From Chitinophagaceae bacterium (GTDB taxonomy: Bacteria > Bacteroidota > Bacteroidia > Chitinophagales > Chitinophagaceae): DNA of 64,000 nt. The position numbers and the translations under genes were made by a program. Shown in pieces: positions 7,559 to 15,883 of this stretch; within the stretch, counting starts at the first letter, position 1, and every line of letters starts with the position of its first letter. Location: contig JAIEMP010000008.1 of the NCBI GenBank assembly GCA_019752045.1, positions 192,617-256,616 on the forward strand, in the 5' to 3' direction. Under the pieces are notes generated by a model that saw only the letters and a list, made by a program, of their open reading frames with translations, made no database searches and was not told the origin of the DNA.

Positions 7559-9019
7559 GTGAGAAAGAAAAATAAAATCAGGATACTGGAGCAGGTAACG
7601 GTTGAAGATTATGCAGCCGAAGGCAAATCCCTGGCCCGTGTAGATGGCAAAGTGATCTTTATTGAAGGTGCTGTGCCGGGTGATGTGGTAAATGTGCAAC
7701 TCGGCAAAAGCAAAAAAGACTGGGCCGAAGGCAGAGCCGTTCATTTTCACAGCTATTCTCCGGAGCGTACCAATCCTTTTTGTGACCATTTTGGTTTGTG
7801 CGGCGGTTGTAAATGGCAAATGCTTCCTTACGAAAAACAGCTGGAGTATAAACAGCGTGAAGTGGAGCAAAACCTGAAACGAATCGGTCGTATTGAACTG
7901 CCTTCATTATTGCCAATTGTTGGGGCAAAGCAAACAAAGTACTATCGGAATAAACTGGAATATACATTCAGCAACAAACGCTATTTAACAAGAGAGGAAT
8001 TACTAATAAGAGATCAAGAAAGAATCAGGTTAGCCGAACAATCGGAGGCTGGCTCCTCCCCTTCTGGGGGAGGTTGGGAGGGGGCTTTAGGCTTTCACGT
8101 TCCCCGCATTTTTGATAAAGTAATTGATATTGATACCTGCTATCTGCAACAGGAGCCCAACAATGCCATCCGCAATTTTGTGCGGGAGTTTGCAAAGCGA
8201 CATCAATTTACTTTTTACGATATCCGTGCACACGAAGGTTGGTTACGCACCATGATCTTTCGCATGACTACAACCGGCGAGGTAATGGTGAACATCACTT
8301 TTGGTTATGAAGATGAGCCCAATCGAACATTATTGTTCAATGCATTGATCAATGAATTTCCTGAGATCACTACCTTATTATATACCATCAACCCAAAATG
8401 GAACGACAGCATTTACGATCTGCAGCCGCAAACTTATTTCGGCAAAGGCTATGTAACAGAAAAACTGGAAGAGTTTGCTTTTAAGATCGGTCCAAAATCT
8501 TTTTTTCAAACAAATACCAAACAGGGCGAAGAATTGTACAGGATCACAAGGGAGTTTGCAAAGCTCACCGGCAACGAAACCTTGTACGATCTGTATTGCG
8601 GTACAGGAAGCATTGGTATTTTTTGCAGTAAAGGAGCCAAGCAGATCATTGGTGTTGAAGCAGTAGCCGAAGCCATTGATGATGCCAAAGAAAATGCAGC
8701 CATGAATGGCCTCAGTAATACCTCTTTTTATGCGGGCGATGTAATTGATGTTTGTAACGATGTATTTTTTGCAGCACATGGCCGGCCCGATGTGATCATT
8801 ACCGACCCACCAAGGGTGGGCATGCACGAAAAGCTTTGTAAAAAATTACTGGAGATTGCAGCGCCCCGTATTGTATATGTGAGCTGTAACCCTGCTACAC
8901 AGGCAAGGGATCTGCAACTGCTCAACGAAAAATACAGCGTGGAGCAATTACAACCGGTGGATATGTTTCCGCATACACACCATATAGAGAATGTGGCGGC
9001 GTTGGTGTTGCGGAGTTAA
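7559..9019 (+). CDS. rlmD: 23S rRNA (uracil-C5)-methyltransferase RlmD family
   Basis: 486 residues from a GTG start. Order: TRAM domain (about 8-65), [4Fe-4S] cysteines Cys75, Cys81, Cys84 and Cys194, SAM-binding LYDLYCGTGSIGIF, DPPRVGM, and the catalytic Cys in YVSCNPATQARD. These features define the RlmD/RumA/TrmA family. The enzyme would place m5U at 23S position 1939 (E. coli numbering), although some Bacteroidota homologues have other targets. Residues about 161-175 (SEAGSSPSGGGWEG) are encoded by a palindromic repeat (8041-8092) inserted between the two halves of the Fe-S domain. The reading frame is kept. Confidence 0.92.
   Translation: MRKKNKIRILEQVTVEDYAAEGKSLARVDGKVIFIEGAVPGDVVNVQLGKSKKDWAEGRAVHFHSYSPERTNPFCDHFGLCGGCKWQMLPYEKQLEYKQREVEQNLKRIGRIELPSLLPIVGAKQTKYYRNKLEYTFSNKRYLTREELLIRDQERIRLAEQSEAGSSPSGGGWEGALGFHVPRIFDKVIDIDTCYLQQEPNNAIRNFVREFAKRHQFTFYDIRAHEGWLRTMIFRMTTTGEVMVNITFGYEDEPNRTLLFNALINEFPEITTLLYTINPKWNDSIYDLQPQTYFGKGYVTEKLEEFAFKIGPKSFFQTNTKQGEELYRITREFAKLTGNETLYDLYCGTGSIGIFCSKGAKQIIGVEAVAEAIDDAKENAAMNGLSNTSFYAGDVIDVCNDVFFAAHGRPDVIITDPPRVGMHEKLCKKLLEIAAPRIVYVSCNPATQARDLQLLNEKYSVEQLQPVDMFPHTHHIENVAALVLRS
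8041..8092 (+). repeat. Palindromic coding element, copy A, inside rlmD
   Basis: A G/C-rich segment whose core (8055-8073) folds as CCTCCCC-TTCT-GGGGGAGG, preceded by ATCGGAGGCT and followed by TTGGGAGGGGGCTTTAG. It aligns with copies B (34156) and C (35256) in the same orientation relative to the host gene and in the same reading frame. The base composition is sharply different from the flanking rlmD sequence. Confidence 0.75.
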
Positions 9020-9084
9020 AATGTTTTCGTTTTCTTTTCATTTTCAATACCGAAATTCGCAGTTGACAAATCAAAATTTTTAGT

Positions 9085-9924
9085 GTGAGTTATCAGCAAA
9101 TAAGACCAGGCGGCTTTAATGTATTACCTCCCGTGATCAAAAATCTAATGATCATTAACGGGTTGGTTTTACTGGCACAATACACCGGAGAAGTATCGGG
9201 CAACAAAGAGTGGATGATTGATTTTTTTGCCTTGCATAATGTGCAATCCGACTTGTTTAAACCGCACCAGCTGGTGACGCATTTATTTATGCATGGGGAT
9301 TTCTTCCATTTCTTTTTTAACATGTTTGCGTTGTGGATGTTTGGAAACATGTTGGAAAATTTATGGGGCTCTAAACGTTTTTTGATTTTTTATATTCTTT
9401 GTGGTTTAGGTGCTGCAGCTATTCATCTTGGCTGGCTCTGGTATGAAGTGCAGCCTTTCATGAGTGAGGTAACTGCTTTTAAACAACTGCCCACAGCAGA
9501 AGGTTTTTTACAGTTCTTTAAAAAACACAAGGCACTTACTGAAATGGATCTCGATCAACTGAACCTTTTGTACAGCAAATGGTCAGTTGATCCGGGAAAT
9601 CAAAATTATATGCAGAGTGCTGTTGATCTGGTGCAGCAACGGGCACAACAGGAATTAAGTACACCAACTGTAGGTGCATCGGGGGCTGTGTTTGGTTGTT
9701 TGGCCGCCTTCGGTTATTTATTCCCTAACACGCTCATCTATATTTATTTTTTCTTTCCGATAAAAGCCAAATGGTTTGTTATTCTCTATGCTGCTGCCGA
9801 ACTTTGGATGGGCATTCGTAACAGTGGAGGCAATATTGCACACTTTGCACATTTGGGCGGCGCCTTAATCGGTTTTCTTTTAGTGCTTTACTGGAACAAA
9901 AAGAACCGGCAAACGTTTTATTGA
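9085..9924 (+). CDS. Rhomboid-family intramembrane serine protease (active-site residues present)
   Basis: 279 residues from a GTG start, with about six membrane segments. Rhomboid marks: HLFMHGDFFHFFFNM in TM2, catalytic Ser199 in GASGAVFG, and catalytic His256 in AHLGGALIG. A roughly 80-residue loop (about 118-195) separates the early helices from the catalytic part. Rhomboids cleave membrane proteins within the bilayer. No substrate is evident. It is followed after 3 nt by a second rhomboid-like gene and then an EEP hydrolase, so the three are one operon. Confidence 0.9.
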   Translation: MSYQQIRPGGFNVLPPVIKNLMIINGLVLLAQYTGEVSGNKEWMIDFFALHNVQSDLFKPHQLVTHLFMHGDFFHFFFNMFALWMFGNMLENLWGSKRFLIFYILCGLGAAAIHLGWLWYEVQPFMSEVTAFKQLPTAEGFLQFFKKHKALTEMDLDQLNLLYSKWSVDPGNQNYMQSAVDLVQQRAQQELSTPTVGASGAVFGCLAAFGYLFPNTLIYIYFFFPIKAKWFVILYAAAELWMGIRNSGGNIAHFAHLGGALIGFLLVLYWNKKNRQTFY

Positions 9925-9927
9925 TAA

Positions 9928-10863
9928 ATGAATTCATCTATGAGTTACATGCAGGCAGAACGAAAAAGAAAAATCAGGTTTGGGGAAGATGGTGATGCAT
10001 TAATGTCGCTCATCTTTATAAATGTGATGGTATTTGTGATCCTGGTATTCATTAAAATTGTTTACCAGCTTACACCTATATCACTTGACCTGTATCAATC
10101 GCAAATATTAAACTGGGTTTCGTTACCTGCCGATGTATCTAAACTGGCAGAAAGGCCGTGGGTGCTCATCACTCACATGATTAGCCAGGCCGATGTGTGG
10201 CGTATGATTGGCAATATGCTTTTTCTCTGGGCATTTGGTTTTTTGTTACAGGATCTGGCAGGCAACAGGCAAATCATTCCCATTTTTATTTACGGAAGTA
10301 TAGCCGGTGCATTTTTGTTTGTACTGTCAATGAATCTGTTTCCGCAATTCAGCATTCTTGCAAAATCAGCTTCATATATGGGAGCCGGTGCAGGAGTCAT
10401 GGGCATTGCCATTGCTGCAACAGTAACTGCACCCGATTACAGAGTGTTTCCCATGATCAACGGAGGCATTCCCATCTGGATCATTACACTCATTTATGTG
10501 ATCATTGATTTTGCAGGTTTAGGCACATCATCTTTTTCATACCATCTGGCACATTTAGGTGGTGCAGTTATGGGATTTATTTATATGAAGCAATTGCAAA
10601 AAGGAAATGATTGGGGCCGGTGGATGCACCGCAGCTATAACTGGTTTATTCATTTGTTCGATCCAAAAGAAAATGTGCAGCCAACTGTAAAGCAAAAAGT
10701 ATTTTATAATATCAAAGGACAACAACCTTATACACGTAAACCAAATATTACACAGCAACGTGTAGATGATATTCTTGATAAAATCAATCAGAAAGGTTAC
10801 GATTCGCTTACTCAGGAAGAAAAAGATATTTTAAAAAAGGCGGCCGATAACGAAACCATATAA
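9928..10863 (+). CDS. Rhomboid-like membrane protein lacking the catalytic serine
   Basis: 311 residues, about six membrane helices plus a basic cytoplasmic C-terminal tail (residues about 225-311) ending in a charged helical segment (TQEEKDILKKAADN). It has the rhomboid fold marks WRMIGNMLFLWAFG and His209 in AHLGGAVMG, but the expected Ser of the GxS motif is Gly (GAGAGVMG, Gly154). If read correctly it is an inactive rhomboid (pseudoprotease) next to an active one. The start chosen is the ATG at 9928. A second ATG four codons on is equally possible. Confidence 0.85.
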   Translation: MNSSMSYMQAERKRKIRFGEDGDALMSLIFINVMVFVILVFIKIVYQLTPISLDLYQSQILNWVSLPADVSKLAERPWVLITHMISQADVWRMIGNMLFLWAFGFLLQDLAGNRQIIPIFIYGSIAGAFLFVLSMNLFPQFSILAKSASYMGAGAGVMGIAIAATVTAPDYRVFPMINGGIPIWIITLIYVIIDFAGLGTSSFSYHLAHLGGAVMGFIYMKQLQKGNDWGRWMHRSYNWFIHLFDPKENVQPTVKQKVFYNIKGQQPYTRKPNITQQRVDDILDKINQKGYDSLTQEEKDILKKAADNETI

Positions 10864-10868
10864 CCAAC

Positions 10869-12008
10869 ATGCCCGGAACCATTCGTTCGTTCTCTAAAGG
10901 TTTGCTCATTTTCTGCAATGTAGTTGTAAGTGTTTGTATGTTGTTGTTGTATGCTGTGCCCTACATCAATCAGCAATTATCCTGGTTCATTAATCTGTTT
11001 GCATTACTCCTTCCTTTTTTTGTATTGCTGCAAATTGTTTTTTTTATTTTCTGGATGATGGTCAAACGCAGGCTGGCGTGGATTCCTGTGCTCACCCTTT
11101 TGTTGTGCTGGGATTTACTGGGCAGTATGTTTGGATTACATCCTGAAGTTAAGAACACAACCCCCGCTGCTGATGATCTGCGTGTAGCAACATGGAACAC
11201 CCATCTTTTTAATTTTTTTGAAAACAACGGCAAGCTGGATGAAGTCATGCTGCAAAAAGCAAAATCATTTAATGCCGATGTACTGGCTGTGCAGGAGCTG
11301 GTGTTTTCGTTAGACAGTTTATCGCCCATTTCACTTGAACGTGTAAAACAACGATTGGGATATACATATGCTGTTGCAGCAAACGACCGTGCATTTGGTG
11401 TATATACCAACATCAAACAAAAGAATGAACGCTATCATCCGTTTTGTGTGGCCATCTTTTCCAACTATCCTGTTATCCGTTGGAAAAAAATACAAAGTCT
11501 CAAGGAATACAATCATACTTTTTTATGGGCCGATGTGTTGGTGAAAACAGATACCATCCGCATTTTTAATATTCATCTGCAAAGCATGCACTTTGCAAAA
11601 AACGATTATGAGTTTATTGAACATATTGATCAGCAAAATATGGGCGAGATGCAGAACAAAGGACGAAGCCTTATGCGTAAAATGAAAACGGCTTATCTGT
11701 TGCGTGCAGAACAGGCAGCTGATGTACAAACGGAACTGAGTAAAAGTCCTTACCCTGTTGTTGTTTGTGGCGATATGAACGATGTGCCCAATTCTTATGC
11801 CTATCAAACCGTCAGCAAAAATCTACACGATGCTTATACCGAAAAAGGATGGGGCATTGGTCGAACATTTCAATTTCTTTCTCCCACTTTACGGATTGAT
11901 TATGTGCTGCACAGCAAATCTCTTGCATTAAAACAGGTGCAGGTTGTTCGTCCTTCGCCCGGTGATCATAATCCTGTGATTGCCGATTTTATTTTGCCTA
12001 AGAACTAA
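10869..12008 (+). CDS. Membrane-anchored endonuclease/exonuclease/phosphatase (EEP) family protein
   Basis: 379 residues. The first 100 residues hold about three membrane helices. The rest is an EEP domain: VATWNTHLFN, DVLAVQE (metal-binding Glu), FNIHLQS, VVCGDMNDVPNS, and the terminal RIDYVLHS and DHNPVIADF. The family includes nucleases, sphingomyelinases and inositol phosphatases. The membrane anchor favours an extracytoplasmic or membrane-linked substrate, but which one cannot be told. It is the third gene of the rhomboid operon (5-nt gap). Confidence 0.88.
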   Translation: MPGTIRSFSKGLLIFCNVVVSVCMLLLYAVPYINQQLSWFINLFALLLPFFVLLQIVFFIFWMMVKRRLAWIPVLTLLLCWDLLGSMFGLHPEVKNTTPAADDLRVATWNTHLFNFFENNGKLDEVMLQKAKSFNADVLAVQELVFSLDSLSPISLERVKQRLGYTYAVAANDRAFGVYTNIKQKNERYHPFCVAIFSNYPVIRWKKIQSLKEYNHTFLWADVLVKTDTIRIFNIHLQSMHFAKNDYEFIEHIDQQNMGEMQNKGRSLMRKMKTAYLLRAEQAADVQTELSKSPYPVVVCGDMNDVPNSYAYQTVSKNLHDAYTEKGWGIGRTFQFLSPTLRIDYVLHSKSLALKQVQVVRPSPGDHNPVIADFILPKN

Positions 12009-12029
12009 CATCTTATAAAACCACACCGG

Positions 12030-12061
12030 GTTGGGGCATCTTGCCAGAAACCTTATCTTTG
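12030..12061 (+). promoter_or_regulatory. Promoter of the cysS leader
   Basis: -33 element GTTG (12030-12033, three of four matches to TTTG), 20-nt spacer, and -7 element TATCTTTG (12054-12061, exact TAnnTTTG). The leader ATG at 12067 begins 5 nt after the -7 element, so transcription should begin at or next to that codon. Confidence 0.65.
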
Positions 12062-12066
12062 TTTCA

Positions 12067-12114
12067 ATGAAGAATGTTTCCAGATATTGTTGTTGCTGCT
12101 GTTTTTGTAAGTGA
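12067..12114 (+). CDS. Cysteine-run leader peptide upstream of cysS
   Basis: A 15-codon [18 protein letters not shown], between the cysS promoter and cysS. Six of 15 codons are Cys, five of them consecutive (12088-12102). Its TGA stop overlaps a GTG at 12111 that is in frame with cysS (GTGA). Ten bases at its start, AATGAAGAAT (12066-12075), are the exact complement of ATTCTTCATT at 12130-12139, just before the cysS ATG, so an RNA pairing between the two starts is possible. I infer a sensor of charged tRNA-Cys that couples to cysS translation. There is no G/C-rich terminator in the 44 nt between them, so translational control is more likely than termination. Confidence 0.65.
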   Translation: MKNVSRYCCCCCFCK

Positions 12115-12158
12115 TCTCCCGTTTATTCAATTCTTCATTTCCAATCATTTCATTTTTT

Positions 12159-13652
12159 ATGTCGCAGTTAAAAATTTATAATTCCCTTACACGTCAGAAA
12201 GAAGTATTTCAATCCATTACTCCCGGTCGTGCAGGGATGTATGTGTGCGGACCAACGGTAAGCGGTGAAAGTCATTTGGGACATGCCCGTCCTTATATTA
12301 CGTTTGATGTATTGTATCGCTATCTCACACATTTAGGATATAAGGTTCGTTATGTGCGCAACATAACCGATGCAGGTCACTTTGAAGAAGAAGGTCGTGA
12401 AGCTGAAGATAAAATTTCAAAAAAAGCAGTGCTGGAAAAACTGGAACCCATGGAGCTGGTGCAGAAATATACCAACCTCTATCATTGGGCAATGGATCAG
12501 TTTAATACTATTCCACCTTCTATTGAACCAACTGCAACCGGACATATTGTTGAACAGATTGGTATGATTGAACAAATCATTGAAGCAGGTTATGGTTATG
12601 TAGTGAATGGATCTGTTTATTTTGATGTAAAGAAATATGCCGCTAAGTATGAATATGGAAAATTGAGCGGAAGAGTAATTGAAGACTTGTTGGAAACAAC
12701 AAGAGAACTGGAAGGACAGGAAGAAAAAAGAGACCGTGCTGATTTTGCTTTATGGAAAAATGCAGCACCTGAACATATCATGCGCTGGAAAAGTCCATGG
12801 GGCATAGGTTTTCCGGGTTGGCATATTGAGTGCTCGGCCATGGCCACTAAATATCTGGGAGCAGAGTTTGATATTCATGGTGGAGGAATGGATCTGCAGT
12901 TTCCGCATCATGAAAGTGAAATTGCACAAAGTACCATCTGCAATCATACTGCACCTGTTCGTTACTGGATGCACAATAACATGATCACCATCAACGGACG
13001 AAAGATGGGCAAGAGTTATAACAATGTTATTAAGTTAACAGAATTGTTTAGTGGCGATCATCCCATGCTGGAGAAAGCCTATCATCCCATGACGGTTCGT
13101 TTTTTTATTCTGCAAACACAATACAGGAGTACACTTGATTTTGGTAATGAAGCGTTGCAGGCAGCAGAGAAAGGATTGAAGCGTTTATGGGAAGCGTATG
13201 AATGGATATTGAAGTACGATGTTGGAAGTACGATGTACGATGCAAAAGACAGTGAGCTTGATGCAAAAGTGAATAAGCTGGTTACAGAGCTGGATGAGTT
13301 CATGAACGATGATCTGAACACTGCAAAAGTATTGGCCAATTTGTTTGAACTGGTGCCGGTGATCAACGGTATGAAAGATAAGCATATTGCAGCCGATGCA
13401 TTAAGCAGCACAACCCTTGCATTGCTTCAAACACAAATGCAGTTGTACATGAACGATATTCTCGGGTTAAAAAATATTACGAACGAAGAAAGCAGTAAAT
13501 TAAAAGATGTGATGCAGTTGCTGATTGATCTGCGCAAAGAAGCAAAAGCAAAAAAAGATTTTGTTACCAGCGATAAAATCAGGAATCAATTGGCAGAGCT
13601 TGGCATTCAACTCAAAGATGAAAAAGATGGTGGCATGAGTTATTCGCTCTGA
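12159..13652 (+). CDS. cysS: Cysteinyl-tRNA synthetase
   Basis: 497 residues from the ATG at 12159, where class I CysS proteins normally begin (MSQLKIYNS). Zinc ligands Cys30 (VCGPTV), the Cys in WHIECSAM and the following HHE region. HIGH motif as HLGH, KMSKS motif as KMGKS. DALR-like helical C-terminus. It charges tRNA-Cys. A longer form beginning at GTG 12111, overlapping the leader stop, would add 16 residues and cannot be excluded. A terminator follows at 13671. Confidence 0.95.
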   Translation: MSQLKIYNSLTRQKEVFQSITPGRAGMYVCGPTVSGESHLGHARPYITFDVLYRYLTHLGYKVRYVRNITDAGHFEEEGREAEDKISKKAVLEKLEPMELVQKYTNLYHWAMDQFNTIPPSIEPTATGHIVEQIGMIEQIIEAGYGYVVNGSVYFDVKKYAAKYEYGKLSGRVIEDLLETTRELEGQEEKRDRADFALWKNAAPEHIMRWKSPWGIGFPGWHIECSAMATKYLGAEFDIHGGGMDLQFPHHESEIAQSTICNHTAPVRYWMHNNMITINGRKMGKSYNNVIKLTELFSGDHPMLEKAYHPMTVRFFILQTQYRSTLDFGNEALQAAEKGLKRLWEAYEWILKYDVGSTMYDAKDSELDAKVNKLVTELDEFMNDDLNTAKVLANLFELVPVINGMKDKHIAADALSSTTLALLQTQMQLYMNDILGLKNITNEESSKLKDVMQLLIDLRKEAKAKKDFVTSDKIRNQLAELGIQLKDEKDGGMSYSL

Positions 13653-13670
13653 TTATTTTAAGATGTTATG

Positions 13671-13700
13671 AAAGGAGCAGGCATTCGCCTGCTCCTTTTT
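13671..13700. terminator. Bidirectional terminator between cysS and the glycosyltransferase
   Basis: 12-bp perfect stem AAAGGAGCAGGC / GCCTGCTCCTTT with loop ATTC and a following T-run. The A-rich side also makes a T-run for the minus strand. Confidence 0.9.
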
Positions 13701-13714
13701 ATATATCAGAAATT

Positions 13715-14875
13715 CTACGAAAATGAAGGATGGAAATTAAAATCGGTTGAAGTATCCGTTGTTATTTCTTTTTCCATTGGCTGATGTAATACTTCTGCAA
13801 AAGCCTCCATGAGTATATGTTTTGTTTCACTGCTCCATTCAACAAATGCTTCACTGATGTTTTGATGATGCGGAAGGTATTGCAACAATACATCCAGATT
13901 AAATTCATCTGCAAAGGTTCCGGCACCTGCTTTGGCAGCGTCTCTTGCATTGCAGCATTGTTCAAAATGACCTTTTACCGGCACCATCAAAACGGGCTTA
14001 CCTAGATACATTGCTTCGCAAACACTTTCAAAACCGGCTGTTGTTACCAATGCTTTTGCATTGGCCATAAAGTGCAGAAAAGTATGATCGTTTAATGAAT
14101 GAAAGCAGAGCGTTTCATCGTAGTGCCATTTACCTTTTACTGTTTTACTGTCGGTAAAGCAATGCAGTATATGTTCCGGATTTGATTTGTGCCAATTGAT
14201 AATATCCTGCATATAACCAGAGTTGAGAATATACACCAGTATATGATTGCCGTTGAAAACGGTTTGTTCAAATACTTCTTTGCGCAGCAACGGCGGACTC
14301 ACAATAATGTTTTTATATCGCTGTTGCTCCAGCGGATAAAATGATAGTGCGATTAATTTAGCAGAACCTTTTGCAGTTAGCTCTGTATATTTTTTAATAA
14401 CATAACGATCCGTTTTGTTTCCACAATCAGGAAATGCAAATTCAGGATGCAAATAAACAAACTGGTGTGCAACAGAAACAATATCTGTGTTCAGTTTTTT
14501 AAAAACAGAACATAAGCCTATCAACGGTTCATAGAAATTCAGCAAAAGATCAGGTTTGTAGGTATCAACTACTTCTCTGATCAATTTCATACTTCTGCTG
14601 AATTTATGCCAGTGAAGCAAATTGTTGTAAACTGTTTTTCCTATCCTGATTGATTTGTTTTTTTTATCCGTTATAAAATTGGGACTGTGAAATGTAATGA
14701 TGGGCACTTTAATGCGTTCCCGGACAAATGATGGAATCTCTCTCCGGTTACTGCTGCCAATGAGTACCGCTGCCACATGATGACCATTGGCTGTAAGCAG
14801 TTCATACATTGCAATGGCTTGTGTTAAATGGCCACGACCTTCGCCCTGTACAGCAAAAACAAATCGGTTGTTCAT
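13715..14875 (-). CDS. GT-B fold glycosyltransferase, MurG/UDP-glycosyltransferase-like
   Basis: 386 residues. The N-terminus FAVQGEGRGHLTQAIAMYELL matches the Gly-rich loop and GHxxxA of GT-B enzymes such as MurG, and the C-terminal donor-site block is TTAGFESVCEAMYLGKPVLMVP followed by EQCCNA. Donor and acceptor are unknown. It overlaps the LpxH-like gene by 4 nt (ATGA, 14872-14875). That tight pairing suggests a joint role in an envelope glycolipid, for instance a lipid A-related one, which is inference. Confidence 0.82.
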   Translation of the reverse strand: MNNRFVFAVQGEGRGHLTQAIAMYELLTANGHHVAAVLIGSSNRREIPSFVRERIKVPIITFHSPNFITDKKNKSIRIGKTVYNNLLHWHKFSRSMKLIREVVDTYKPDLLLNFYEPLIGLCSVFKKLNTDIVSVAHQFVYLHPEFAFPDCGNKTDRYVIKKYTELTAKGSAKLIALSFYPLEQQRYKNIIVSPPLLRKEVFEQTVFNGNHILVYILNSGYMQDIINWHKSNPEHILHCFTDSKTVKGKWHYDETLCFHSLNDHTFLHFMANAKALVTTAGFESVCEAMYLGKPVLMVPVKGHFEQCCNARDAAKAGAGTFADEFNLDVLLQYLPHHQNISEAFVEWSSETKHILMEAFAEVLHQPMEKEITTDTSTDFNFHPSFS

Positions 14876-15699
14876 ATTAATTCGGGTGTTAGGTTTTTCA
14901 GAAAGGTTGTATGCTGATCTGTTTGCAAAACCGGTTTCTTGATTTCTGTTTGTTGAATGGATAGTAACTCATTGTAATAAACAATCTTCCAATCTCCTTC
15001 TTCCGTTTCAACAACTGCACTCATGGTCTCCACCCAATCGCCGCTGTTGAGATAGTGAATATCATTAATGAATTTATCGGCCGCCTGGTGAATATGTCCG
15101 CAAATAACACCATCGCATTGGTTGGCTGCAGCAACTTCACACAACTGCTCTTCATAATCAGAAATAAAAGAAACAGCCGATTTTACTTTTGCTTTTACTA
15201 CCTGCGATAAAGAGTAATAAGGTAAGCCACGTTTGGTGCGGTACTTATTGTAATGCCTGTTGATCCAGAGCAGGAATGTATAACCTACATCGCCTAGTTT
15301 GGCCAGCCATTTAAGTTTAGTGGTAACTGTGTCAAAAATATCACCATGTACTACATAGTATTTTTTAGTACCGCTTTGCAGAATATGATGACGTTTAATA
15401 ACAAACTGTCCGAAAGAAAACGGCAGAATCTCATCCAAAAAATCATCATGATTGCCACGCAGGTAAATCACTTTTGTATTGTATTTGTACATGTACTTCA
15501 TGATGATGCGGAAAAAGGAAGTATGCTTCTTTTTCCATTCACCCGATTTTTTTAGTTGCCAGCCATCAATAATATCGCCGTTGAGGATGAGCGTATCGCA
15601 TTTGTGATTGCTGAGGAAATCAACTACTTCTTTTACCCGTGAATTGCGGATACCCAGATGAATATCAGACAGGATAATTGTTTTATAATATGTCTTCAC
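14872..15699 (-). CDS. LpxH-like metallophosphoesterase (COG2908 type)
   Basis: 275 residues with the five calcineurin-type metal motifs: ILSDIHLG, NGDIIDGW, RGNHDD, VVHGDIFD and GHIHQA. This is the pattern of UDP-2,3-diacylglucosamine diphosphatases (lipid A pathway) and their relatives. The C-terminus is longer than in E. coli LpxH (240 residues). First gene of a two-gene operon with the glycosyltransferase. The 184 nt upstream hold tandem palindromes at 15802-15831 and a near-match -7 element (AACCTTTG, 15715-15722 on the minus strand). Confidence 0.82.
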   Translation of the reverse strand: MKTYYKTIILSDIHLGIRNSRVKEVVDFLSNHKCDTLILNGDIIDGWQLKKSGEWKKKHTSFFRIIMKYMYKYNTKVIYLRGNHDDFLDEILPFSFGQFVIKRHHILQSGTKKYYVVHGDIFDTVTTKLKWLAKLGDVGYTFLLWINRHYNKYRTKRGLPYYSLSQVVKAKVKSAVSFISDYEEQLCEVAAANQCDGVICGHIHQAADKFINDIHYLNSGDWVETMSAVVETEEGDWKIVYYNELLSIQQTEIKKPVLQTDQHTTFLKNLTPELI

Positions 15700-15801
15700 A
15701 GTAATGGGGTTTTACAAAGGTTGAACCCTTGTGTTATCCCGGTATTGATTTGATGTGAACGAAAAATGAATAAATTGTAACTTGAATGTTAACAGCTGTC
15801 A

Positions 15802-15831
15802 GGTATGACATACTTGCTGGTATGCCATACC
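15802..15831. promoter_or_regulatory. Two tandem GGTATGnCATACC palindromes, predicted operator
   Basis: GGTATGACATACT (15802-15814, one mismatch) and GGTATGCCATACC (15819-15831, perfect) have centres 17 bp apart and lie between the divergent LpxH-like and DNA glycosylase genes. GTTAAC hexamers flank the pair at 15788-15793 and 15835-15840. The arrangement fits two dimers of a transcription factor on adjacent turns. The regulator is unknown. Confidence 0.5.
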
Positions 15832-15883
15832 TTAGTTAACAACGGGATGTTTTTTTAATAGTAAACAAATTGAAAATGCTGTT

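Noticed and set aside
12111..12158. N-terminal extension of CysS from GTG 12111
   Set aside because: Adds 16 residues ([15 protein letters not shown]) before the normal class I CysS start. The ATG at 12159 fits known proteins better. The overlap with the leader stop is noted as possible coupling.
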